Shown: positions 1 through 6,349, numbered from the stretch's first letter. The stretch is 10,135 bases of DNA from Bacteroidales bacterium UBA4347 (GCA_002394185.1 DGTB01000061.1:1-10135); one strand, 5' to 3'. Notes: generated by a model not told the origin, from the letters alone. A program made the numbers and translations.

Positions 1-1
1 G

Positions 2-71
2 AACAATATGTAAACAATATAAAAACAATATAAGAACGGCCGTATCGGGGGCGTATCGGGTAGCGTTCGGG
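2..71. repeat. 11-bp phased short direct repeats upstream of sufC
   Basis: AACAATAT occurs three times, at 2-9, 13-20 and 24-31, exactly 11 bp apart. Without a break in phase, TCGGG follows at 45-49, 56-60 and 67-71, again 11 bp apart, the first two inside CGTATCGGG (41-49, 52-60). The spacing is close to one helical turn. The array begins at the window edge and may extend upstream. It could be a binding array for a regulator or a degenerate tandem repeat; the sequence alone does not decide. Confidence 0.6.
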
Positions 72-93
72 TGGGGGTGGGGCAGGAGGTGCA

Positions 94-120
94 GCGGTGA
101 CTTTTTTTTAGGGTCATCGC
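94..120. promoter_or_regulatory. Inverted repeat / hairpin upstream of the sufC promoter
   Basis: GCGGTGAC (94-101) can pair with GTCATCGC (113-120): 8 bp including one G-U, around an 11-base T-rich loop. No T-run follows directly, so it is a poor intrinsic terminator for an upstream gene. It lies about 20 bp before the candidate -7 box and could be an operator or a weak 3' structure of the preceding gene. Confidence 0.35.
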
Positions 121-142
121 GCGCGGATTCAATTTTTTTATG

Positions 143-150
143 TATATTTG
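143..150 (+). promoter_or_regulatory. Candidate Bacteroidales -7 promoter box for the sufC unit
   Basis: TATATTTG matches the Bacteroidota -7 consensus TAnnTTTG. No TTTG-like -33 element is evident 19-21 bp upstream, which lowers confidence. Transcription would be expected to start a few bases downstream, giving a leader of about 55 nt before the sufC ATG at 212. Confidence 0.45.
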
Positions 151-155
151 CTTTT

Positions 156-167
156 TGGCTTCGGCCA
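156..167 (+). promoter_or_regulatory. UUCG-tetraloop hairpin at the predicted sufC mRNA 5' end
   Basis: TGGC-TTCG-GCCA forms a perfect 4-bp stem closed by the very stable C(UUCG)G tetraloop. It starts about 6 bases after the candidate -7 box, so it would sit at the very 5' end of the transcript, where such structures can protect against decay. That role is inferred. Confidence 0.4.
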
Positions 168-211
168 TGGATATGTTTTTATTATAATAGTAATCAGATA
201 ATTGTAGAAAT

Positions 212-979
212 ATGTCATTGCTTTCGATACGCAATTTGCACGCTTCCATCGGCGACCGTGAGATATTGAAGGGCATCGACCTCGAGATCAACCGCGGCGA
301 GGTGCATGCCATCATGGGCCCCAACGGCAACGGCAAGAGCACGCTGGCCGGTGTGGTGGCCGGCAACCCCAAGTACACGGTCACCCAGGGCGAGGTCATC
401 TTCAAGGACAAGAATATTCTGGAGCTGCCCGTGGACGTGCGTGCCGCCGAGGGTCTTTTCCTCGGATTCCAGTATCCGGTGGAGATTCCGGGTGTGAGCA
501 TCACCAATTTCATGCGCACGGCTGTCAACGAGCAGCGCAAGTACCACGGCCTCGACCCCCTGAGCGGTGCCGAGTTCCTGCGCCTGATGGAGGAGAAGAA
601 GAAGGTGGTGGAGATGACCACCAACCTGGCCAACCGTTCGGTGAACGAGGGTTTCAGCGGCGGCGAGAAGAAGAAGAACGAGATTTTCCAGATGGCCATG
701 CTCAATCCGACGCTGAGCATACTGGACGAGACCGATTCGGGCCTCGACATCGACGCCCTGCGCATTGTGGCCGGCGGTGTGAACCAGCTGCGCTCCAAGG
801 ACAATGCCACCGTCGTCATCACCCACTATCAGCGTCTGCTGGACTTCATTGTGCCCGACTTTGTGCATGTGCTTTATGAGGGCCGCATCGTCAAGACCGG
901 TCCCAAGGAGCTGGCCCTCGAGCTGGAGGAGAAGGGCTACGACTGGATCAAGAAAGAGGTGGAGGGGATGAGTGTTTAG
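212..979 (+). CDS. sufC: SufC, Fe-S cluster assembly ATPase
   Basis: SufC is the cytoplasmic ABC-type ATPase of the SUF system. It binds SufB and SufD, and its ATP-driven rearrangement opens the SufBCD scaffold for Fe-S cluster assembly. The 255-aa length is typical. Walker A is GPNGNGKST (residues 36-44, Lys42), the signature is SGGEKKK (149-155, the SufC-specific form in place of LSGGQ), Walker B ends in Asp172-Glu173 within ILDETDSGLDIDAL, and the H-loop His is 205. There are no membrane segments, as expected for this soluble ATPase. ATG at 212 gives the standard N-terminus; no strong Shine-Dalgarno precedes it, which is normal for Bacteroidota. sufD follows after 23 bp, suggesting one operon. 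sufB, usually adjacent, is not seen in the 211 bases upstream. The assignment is secure. Confidence 0.97.
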   Translation: MSLLSIRNLHASIGDREILKGIDLEINRGEVHAIMGPNGNGKSTLAGVVAGNPKYTVTQGEVIFKDKNILELPVDVRAAEGLFLGFQYPVEIPGVSITNFMRTAVNEQRKYHGLDPLSGAEFLRLMEEKKKVVEMTTNLANRSVNEGFSGGEKKKNEIFQMAMLNPTLSILDETDSGLDIDALRIVAGGVNQLRSKDNATVVITHYQRLLDFIVPDFVHVLYEGRIVKTGPKELALELEEKGYDWIKKEVEGMSV

Positions 980-998
980 TGTAAAGTGTTTAGTGTAA
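971..998 (+). repeat. 14-bp exact tandem duplication at the sufC/sufD junction
   Basis: AGTGTTTAGTGTAA is present twice back to back (971-984 and 985-998), followed by a partial third unit AGT. The sufC stop TAG (977-979) lies in the first copy, and an in-frame-sized copy of the same triplet is in the second. The repeat makes up nearly all of the spacer before the sufD ATG at 1003. Confidence 0.85.
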
Positions 999-1002
999 AG
1001 TT

Positions 1003-1932
1003 ATGATTATAAAGGATATATTGCCCGATGTGTGGGCCGACCAGTGGCGTGTCGACCGGCCTGCCGATGAGCTCGCCGTGGGCCGCGGGATGGACCGCCA
1101 GCTGGTGCTTTGCCATCCCGACGACGCTCCGATGTTCATGCTTCGCGATGGCAGCGGCAACCAGGTGGTCTCCGACCTGCAGCATCTGCACATCGTGCTC
1201 GAGGAGGGCGCCACCCTCCGGCTCTACCGCCTGCAGGGGCTCAACACCCCTGCGCAGCACCTCACCGAGCTACATATCGACATGCAGCGCGATGCCAGCC
1301 TCTCGATGTGCACCGTCACTCTCGGCGGCGGCCATGTGAGGAACAATGTCGTGGTGCGCATGAAGGGCGAGGGGTGCCACTGCGAGGCCAATGGCCTCTA
1401 TTTGGTGGACCGCGAGCAGGAGTGCGACAACTACATCTTTGTCGAACACGCCAAGCCCCACTGCACGAGCTCGGAGCTCTACAAGGGCATTGTGGACGAT
1501 GCCGCCCGCGCCCGTTTCAACGGCCACGTGCTGGTGCAGGACGGCGCCGTGAAGACCGAGGCCTTCATGACCAATCGCAACATACTGCTCACCGACAAGG
1601 CCCATGTGGACACACGGCCGTTCCTGGAGATATACAACGACGATGTCAAGTGCTCGCACGGGTCGACCATCGGCCAGCTCGACGAGCAGGCGAAGTTCTA
1701 CCTTATGACCCGCGGCATCAGCGAGCGCACGGCTATGACGATGCTCAGCTACGCCTTCTGCGACGAGGTGATTCGGGGCATCGCCATCCCCACGTTGCGC
1801 GACGCCGTGGGCGACATGGTGAAGAAACGTCTCCACGGCGAACTGACCTCCTGTGCCGATTGCGCCATAGCCTGCTCCAATCCATGCAACGGTCCCGAGG
1901 CTCACTTCGACATTGACCCAAGCAAGTTATGA
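1003..1932 (+). CDS. sufD: SufD, Fe-S cluster scaffold subunit (short form)
   Basis: SufD pairs with SufB to form the beta-helical scaffold on which SufC acts; it helps in iron acquisition and cluster formation. The family signature KCSHGST is at residues 216-222, with Cys217 and His219 matching the conserved CSHG residues of SufD. The upstream segment (about residues 60-260) reads as the repeated beta-strand core, and a helical C-terminal region follows (ISERTAMTMLSYAF). At 309 aa it is clearly shorter than the roughly 420-450 aa usual for SufD; most of the N-terminal helical domain seems absent. The C-terminus carries Cys284, 287, 291 and 295 (CX2CX3CX3C) after GELTS. ATG at 1003 follows the duplicated spacer; no in-frame upstream start is available. 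The TGA overlaps the next ATG (ATGA, 1929-1932). The assignment is strong; the role of the cysteines is unknown. Confidence 0.93.
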   Translation: MIIKDILPDVWADQWRVDRPADELAVGRGMDRQLVLCHPDDAPMFMLRDGSGNQVVSDLQHLHIVLEEGATLRLYRLQGLNTPAQHLTELHIDMQRDASLSMCTVTLGGGHVRNNVVVRMKGEGCHCEANGLYLVDREQECDNYIFVEHAKPHCTSSELYKGIVDDAARARFNGHVLVQDGAVKTEAFMTNRNILLTDKAHVDTRPFLEIYNDDVKCSHGSTIGQLDEQAKFYLMTRGISERTAMTMLSYAFCDEVIRGIAIPTLRDAVGDMVKKRLHGELTSCADCAIACSNPCNGPEAHFDIDPSKL

Positions 1933-3749
1933 GAGCGGGGAGCGGAGAGGGGAGCGTGAAGAACCGGCTGACGCTGAGCATTGTCGGGTTCTTCATTCTG
2001 ATGTTCTCCGTTCTCGGCGCTCCGATGGCCACTCTGCAGGCCCAGTGCGGCGTCAAGGTGAAGAGTGGCGACGAGGCTGCCATGCGCAGCGCCCTGGCCG
2101 AGATGGACCAGGGGCACCTGCGCGAGGCCTCGCAGCAGATGCGCCGTGTGGCCCAGCGCAACCCCAAGGCCGCCGAGCCCCAGTTCTGGCTGGGCATGTT
2201 GGCGGTGCGCAACGGTTTCAACGCCACTGGCATCCGCAAGTATTTCACCAAGTGTATCGACCTCTGCCCGAACTATCCCAATGCCTTGGCGCACTACTAT
2301 ATGGGTATGATACTCTACACCGACGAGCGCTACGAGGAGGCTACGGCGGAGCTGGAGACCTACTTCCGCATGGCCAACAACTGCGACGACAAGGCGCAGA
2401 CGGCCGTATACGAGGAGGCGTCGGCCTACCTGCGGTGGTCGCGTTTCCTGGCGGAGGCCATGCTCAACACCGTGCCTTTCGACCCTCAGCCCCTGCGCGG
2501 CGTCAGCTCCAAGCGCAACGAGAACCTGCCCTACATCACCCCCGACGGGCAGCGCTGCTACTATCTGCGCGAGGTGGTGAAGAAGAAGGACCCCTCGTCG
2601 TTCACCGTCAACGACCTGGAACAATCGCGCTGGGCGCTCTACTGCAGCGAATGGAAGGACAGCACCTTCAGCGCCGGGCGCGAGTTGCCGGCCCCTTTCA
2701 ACCAGGGCGGGGCTGAGGGCGGAGTCAGTACGACGGCCGACGGAAGCCTGCTCTACTACTCACGCATCACCTACAACGGCGGCTACGCCAACTGCGACCT
2801 GTATGCAGGCGAGTGGAAGGAGGCGAGCGGAAAATGGGAAGTGGCACGGTTGGGCAACAACATCAACGGGGAGAAGACCTGGGAGTCGCAGCCGTCGGTG
2901 AGTGCCGACGGGCAGTGGCTCTACTTCGCCTCCAACCGCAAGGGCGGCCAGGGGGGCACCGACATCTGGCGTTGCCACCGATTGAAGAACGGCGACTGGA
3001 GCCGTCCGGAGAACCTCGGCAGCCGTGTCAACACTATGGGCAACGAGAAATTCCCCTTCATCCATGCCGACGGCCACACTCTCTACTTCGTCTCCGACGG
3101 CTGGCAGGGCTTTGGCGGATACGATGTTTACTTCATCGACCTTGCCGAAGGCGATGCCCAGCCCACTAACCTCGGCCTGCCCATCAACAGCGAGGACGAC
3201 GAGCTCTCCTTCGGCGTCACCGCCGACGGCACCAAGGCCTATTTCCCCGGAAGGGTCAAGTCGTCGCGCAGCAAGGATATCCTCATCTTCGACCTCTATC
3301 CCGCCGCACGGCCCGAGTCCATGCGCTACTGTCACCTGCAGGTTGAATACCCCGGCCAGAAAAAGACCGTCCACAAGACCCTCATGCTCTCCAACCGCCG
3401 TCCCACGGCACTCACCTTCGCCGAGGAGGGGCTGATGCCGGTCATCTTTTGCGCCACGGGTAAGACTTGGCGCGAGGGCACCACGGTCACCCTGCAGGAC
3501 AGCACCTCGGCCCTCGGCCTGAAATTCCTGCCCGGCAGCCGTCTTTCAGAACAGGACGAGCTGCTGCTCGACGCCTGGGCCGAATGGCTCATCAACCATC
3601 CGCAGGTGCACGTCGCCGTGGAGTGCCCCACCATGCCCGAGGCCAAGGCCGTATGCGACTACCTGCGCAACAAGAAGAAACTGCGTGCCGACCGGCTGGA
3701 GTGCCGCGGCGGCACGGAATATGTCAAACGTCAAATACGCCTGCTATGA
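1929..3749 (+). CDS. PorE-like TPR / PD40 beta-propeller / degenerate OmpA-like protein
   Basis: This is a predicted exported protein of up to 606 aa. A signal peptide (about 10-39) ends in LQA before QC, favouring signal peptidase I; Gln at -1 makes a lipobox unlikely. Residues about 60-180 form helical TPR-like repeats. About 198-460 hold five PD40 blades, each with an (S/T/A)(A/P)DG-(x)-LYF-type core, e.g. SADGQWLYFASNRKGGQGGTD (321-347 region) and HADGHTLYFVSDGWQGFGGYD. Residues about 465-525 resemble a small regulatory beta domain. About 530-606 resemble an OmpA-like C-terminal domain, but the usual peptidoglycan-contacting Asp and Arg are not found. The order matches PorE of the type IX secretion system, yet Bacteroidales carry many paralogs, so a T9SS role is not claimed. 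ATG 1929 overlaps the sufD stop; GTG at 1956 would give a tidier signal peptide. The TGA overlaps the next gene (ATGA, 3746-3749). Confidence 0.8.
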   Translation: MRAGSGEGSVKNRLTLSIVGFFILMFSVLGAPMATLQAQCGVKVKSGDEAAMRSALAEMDQGHLREASQQMRRVAQRNPKAAEPQFWLGMLAVRNGFNATGIRKYFTKCIDLCPNYPNALAHYYMGMILYTDERYEEATAELETYFRMANNCDDKAQTAVYEEASAYLRWSRFLAEAMLNTVPFDPQPLRGVSSKRNENLPYITPDGQRCYYLREVVKKKDPSSFTVNDLEQSRWALYCSEWKDSTFSAGRELPAPFNQGGAEGGVSTTADGSLLYYSRITYNGGYANCDLYAGEWKEASGKWEVARLGNNINGEKTWESQPSVSADGQWLYFASNRKGGQGGTDIWRCHRLKNGDWSRPENLGSRVNTMGNEKFPFIHADGHTLYFVSDGWQGFGGYDVYFIDLAEGDAQPTNLGLPINSEDDELSFGVTADGTKAYFPGRVKSSRSKDILIFDLYPAARPESMRYCHLQVEYPGQKKTVHKTLMLSNRRPTALTFAEEGLMPVIFCATGKTWREGTTVTLQDSTSALGLKFLPGSRLSEQDELLLDAWAEWLINHPQVHVAVECPTMPEAKAVCDYLRNKKKLRADRLECRGGTEYVKRQIRLL

Positions 3750-5581
3750 AATCCATGCGCCGCATACTGGCTTATCTCAAATACTTTCCGGTACAGGTGA
3801 CCCTGAATATACTCTTCAACCTGCTCCATATCCTGTGCAGCTTGGGGGCGTATGTGCTCATCATACCCTTTGTGGAGCTGATGTTCGGCCTGAACGGGGT
3901 GCCCGAGGCCGAGCCGGAGCTGGGGTTCAACCAGAAGCAGCTGGTGGATTGGGCTTTCTGGCATCTCTATCAGTACAAGGCCGTGCACGGCATTTGGGGG
4001 TGTCTGCTCATTGTGGCCGGCGGATATGTGGGCTGCTCGCTGCTGAGCAATTTCTTCCGCTTCATGGCGCAGGTCTTCCTCGGCATAGTCCGCAACGGCC
4101 TCATCGAGCGCCTGCGCAACGACATCTACCACAAGGTGACCATCCTGCCGGTGGCGTTCTTCAACAGCAAACGCCGCGGCGACATCATGAGTCGCATGAG
4201 CAACGATATTGCCGACATGGAGTGGTGTGTGGGCGTGCTGCAGTCGCTTGTCAAGGAGCCTATCAATGTGATGGTGTTTGCCGGCATACTGGTTTTTGTG
4301 TCGTGGAGGCTGTTTGTGCTCTTCCTGCTGGTGTTGCCGGTGGGGGTGTGGCTTATCGCCAAGATAGGAGGACGCCTGAAGCGCACCTCGCAGCGCGGGC
4401 AGAGCGAACTGGGACGCATGGTGGCCATTCTCGAGGAGTCTCTGGCGTCGCTCAGGGCGGTGAAATCGTTCGGCCGCGAGGCAGACCGTGAGGGCCTTTT
4501 TGGCGAGGCCAACAATAGTTACAGCCGCACGATGGTGAAGGTGGCGCGCAGCCGCGAGCTATCGTCGCCGCTCTCTGAAATCCTGGGCACGCTGGCATTG
4601 GTCATTATCCTTATTGTCGGCGGCTGGCAGGTCATCGACGGCTCCATCCAGCCGTCGGTGTTCATCTTCTTTGTCATCATCTTTGCCCGCATTATTCCCC
4701 CCATACAGGCCATTGTGCGAGCCTACAATACGTTCCAGAAGAGCTCTGCCTCGGCCGAGCGTTTTCTGGAGATACTGGATGCCGACGAGGTTATCGTGGA
4801 GAAACCCGGCGCTACCGTACTGGAGGGATTCAAGGACCGGATAGAGTTCAAGGATGTCTGTTTCAGCTATCGGACCGACCCGTCCGACAAGTCGGCGGAC
4901 GGCCTTGTCCTCGACCATATCAACCTGACGGTCCCCAAGGGGAGCACCGTGGCTGTCGTCGGTCCCTCGGGGGCAGGGAAGACCACTCTGGTGGACCTGC
5001 TGCCGCGGTTCTATGACTGCACGCAGGGTACTATCCTCTTCGACGGACATCCTGTCCCCGATCTCAACATCAACTCGCTGCGGTCGCAGTTCGGGCTGGT
5101 GTCGCAGAACTGTATCCTCTTCAATGACACTGTGGCCAACAATATTGCCTTTGGCGCCGAGAGCTACACCCTGGACGAGATCAAGGCTGCTGCGCATATC
5201 GCCCATGCCGACGAGTTTATCGACCAGCTGCCGCAGGGCTATGACACACCTATCGGCGACCGCGGCCTGAACCTCTCCGGCGGCCAGCGCCAACGTTTGA
5301 GCATCGCCCGTGCGGTGTTGCGCGACACTCCGGTGCTGATTCTCGACGAGGCAACCTCGGCACTCGACTCCGAGTCGGAGCGCGCCGTGCAGCAGGGACT
5401 CGACGCTTTGATGAAAGGACGCACCTCCATCGTCATCGCTCACCGCCTTTCCACCATCCGGCATGCCGATACAATTGTCGTGCTCGACCATGGCCGCATC
5501 GTGGAACAAGGCACTCACGATGAGCTCCTTGCCCTCAACGGACTCTACAAGAAACTGGTCGACATGCAAAGCTTTGCGTAA
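3746..5581 (+). CDS. ABC exporter, fused permease-ATPase (MsbA-like)
   Basis: This is a half-transporter of 611 aa, expected to dimerise in the inner membrane and export a lipid or hydrophobic substrate using ATP. The N-terminal half has about six membrane segments (near 18-48, 83-115, 172-207 as two, 285-305 and 310-335). The coupling-loop region includes FFNSKRRGDIMSRMSNDI, typical of MsbA/MDR-type exporters. The nucleotide-binding domain has Walker A GPSGAGKTT (406-414), Q-loop near VSQNCILFNDTVANNIAFG, signature LSGGQ (510-514), Walker B LILDE ending at Asp534-Glu535, and H-loop His566. All catalytic residues are present. ATG 3746 is chosen because it overlaps the previous stop (ATGA) and starts the protein just before TM1; a second Met is at residue 4. 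The substrate cannot be read from the sequence; lipid A is possible, but multidrug-type paralogs look alike. Confidence 0.92.
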   Translation: MKSMRRILAYLKYFPVQVTLNILFNLLHILCSLGAYVLIIPFVELMFGLNGVPEAEPELGFNQKQLVDWAFWHLYQYKAVHGIWGCLLIVAGGYVGCSLLSNFFRFMAQVFLGIVRNGLIERLRNDIYHKVTILPVAFFNSKRRGDIMSRMSNDIADMEWCVGVLQSLVKEPINVMVFAGILVFVSWRLFVLFLLVLPVGVWLIAKIGGRLKRTSQRGQSELGRMVAILEESLASLRAVKSFGREADREGLFGEANNSYSRTMVKVARSRELSSPLSEILGTLALVIILIVGGWQVIDGSIQPSVFIFFVIIFARIIPPIQAIVRAYNTFQKSSASAERFLEILDADEVIVEKPGATVLEGFKDRIEFKDVCFSYRTDPSDKSADGLVLDHINLTVPKGSTVAVVGPSGAGKTTLVDLLPRFYDCTQGTILFDGHPVPDLNINSLRSQFGLVSQNCILFNDTVANNIAFGAESYTLDEIKAAAHIAHADEFIDQLPQGYDTPIGDRGLNLSGGQRQRLSIARAVLRDTPVLILDEATSALDSESERAVQQGLDALMKGRTSIVIAHRLSTIRHADTIVVLDHGRIVEQGTHDELLALNGLYKKLVDMQSFA

Positions 5582-5587
5582 AATTAT

Positions 5588-5618
5588 TTTGCCATGTCGG
5601 AAAAAGTTCGTAATTTTG
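5588..5618 (+). promoter_or_regulatory. Promoter of the tRNA-Val gene
   Basis: TTTG (5588-5591) and TAATTTTG (5611-5618) are separated by 19 bp, a full match to the Bacteroidota -33/-7 consensus TTTG-N19-21-TAnnTTTG. It starts 6 bases after the stop of the ABC exporter gene. Transcription would begin about 25-30 bases before the tRNA. Confidence 0.8.
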
Positions 5619-5652
5619 CACCCGCAAAAGCACGGAGAAAACGTGTAAAAAT

Positions 5653-5727
5653 GGGAGTATAGCTCAGCTGGTTCAGAGCGCCTGCCTTACAAGCAGGAGG
5701 TCACTGGTTCGATCCCTGTTACTCCCA
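5653..5727 (+). tRNA. tRNA-Val, anticodon TAC
   Basis: A full cloverleaf can be drawn. The acceptor stem is GGGAGTA (5653-5659) with TACTCCC (5720-5726) and discriminator A5727. The D-stem is GCTC/GAGC (5662-5665, 5676-5679). The anticodon stem is CCTGC/GCAGG (5681-5685, 5693-5697) around loop CTTACAA, giving anticodon TAC (5688-5690), which reads GTA (valine). The T-arm is ACTGG-TTCGATC-CCTGT (5703-5719). CCA is not encoded; CTT follows the discriminator. Oddity: the middle T-stem pair is T5705 against T5717, a mismatch where A would be expected at 5717. Confidence 0.97.
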
Positions 5728-5728
5728 C

Positions 5729-5760
5729 TTTTTTTTATTCTTTTTTATTCTTTTCCCTTT
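5729..5760 (+). terminator. T-rich tract after tRNA-Val, possible terminator
   Basis: A run of T with interspersed ATTC starts one base after the discriminator and includes the repeated unit TTTTTTATTC. No hairpin other than the tRNA itself precedes it; the tRNA acceptor/T arm could supply the structure, so this is a plausible release site for the tRNA transcript. Confidence 0.4.
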
Positions 5761-5809
5761 TATAACATTATTTAAGAATTCAAATTGCTGACTATTAGGA
5801 AAAATGTTG

Positions 5810-5817
5810 TACTTTTG
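5810..5817 (+). promoter_or_regulatory. -7 promoter box for the Cys-rich lipoprotein gene
   Basis: TACTTTTG matches TAnnTTTG exactly. A possible -33 element, ATTG at 5784-5787, lies 22 bp upstream, slightly further than usual. The leader to the ATG at 5870 would be about 45 nt and is AT-rich. Confidence 0.65.
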
Positions 5818-5869
5818 CATTCGGTAATAAAAAGAAAATATTGTATAACAAATTAAAAATCAAACAACA

Positions 5870-6316
5870 ATGAAGAAAGTTTTATCGTTCTTTGGCGCCG
5901 CTCTCTTTGTCGCCGCCATGACTGTTTCCTGCGGAAACAACAACACCGAAGCCACCGACAGCGTTTGCGATAGCACCGCCGCCGAAGCCGCTTGCTGCGA
6001 GCAGCAGGCTGCCCAGCCCGTCGAGGCTGCTGCCATGACCGATGCCGAGCACCAGGCCATGCTGGACGCCGCCGCCGAGGCCGGCCGTGCCAAATGCAAC
6101 TGCTACAAGACCGACGCCGCCAGCGTTGAGGCTTGCATCAAAGGCATCCTCGCCCAGAGCTACGCTGCCTATCAGGACAACGAGGAGTTCAAGGCCGCTA
6201 TGGAAGCTGAGTTCAACAGCTGCGTGAAGGAGAAAGCCACTGCCGCCATCAAGGATGCCGCCAATCAGGGTGTCAAAGAAGGTGCCAAGGCTCTCGCCGG
6301 TGCTCTGAAGAAATAA
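5870..6316 (+). CDS. Small Cys- and Ala-rich predicted lipoprotein
   Basis: I do not recognise a named family. The 148-aa product begins with a basic start (MKK), a hydrophobic segment and a lipobox-like TVSC with Cys21, so export and lipidation are expected. The mature part is rich in Ala and Glu. It keeps seven further cysteines (33, 42, 43, 76, 78, 89, 118), including a CC pair and a CNC motif; these could form disulfides in the periplasm or bind metal, which is inference. The C-terminal 30 residues (Ala/Lys-rich) would form an amphipathic helix. The start is supported by the promoter at 5810 and the signal peptide. An intrinsic terminator follows 33 bases after the stop, so it is probably transcribed alone, with limited read-through to the next gene. 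Confidence 0.8.
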   Translation: MKKVLSFFGAALFVAAMTVSCGNNNTEATDSVCDSTAAEAACCEQQAAQPVEAAAMTDAEHQAMLDAAAEAGRAKCNCYKTDAASVEACIKGILAQSYAAYQDNEEFKAAMEAEFNSCVKEKATAAIKDAANQGVKEGAKALAGALKK

Positions 6317-6349
6317 GTTTTTTCCTCTTCAGAAAACAGAATTATCAAT

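Noticed and set aside
167..187. Tiny ORF ATG GAT ATG TTT TTA TTA TAA in the sufC leader
   Set aside because: Six codons in AT-rich leader DNA with no supporting signal; its ATG overlaps the end of the UUCG hairpin stem.
3..260. Open + strand frame from the window edge through the sufC upstream region
   Set aside because: It has no start codon inside, its translation is low in coding character (Gly/Trp/Arg-rich then Phe/Tyr-rich), and it runs over the promoter, hairpins and the start of sufC.
4559..5569. Long open frame on the - strand opposite the ABC exporter
   Set aside because: It is a GC-rich shadow of the exporter gene; its translation shows no family motifs, whereas the + strand has all ABC motifs.
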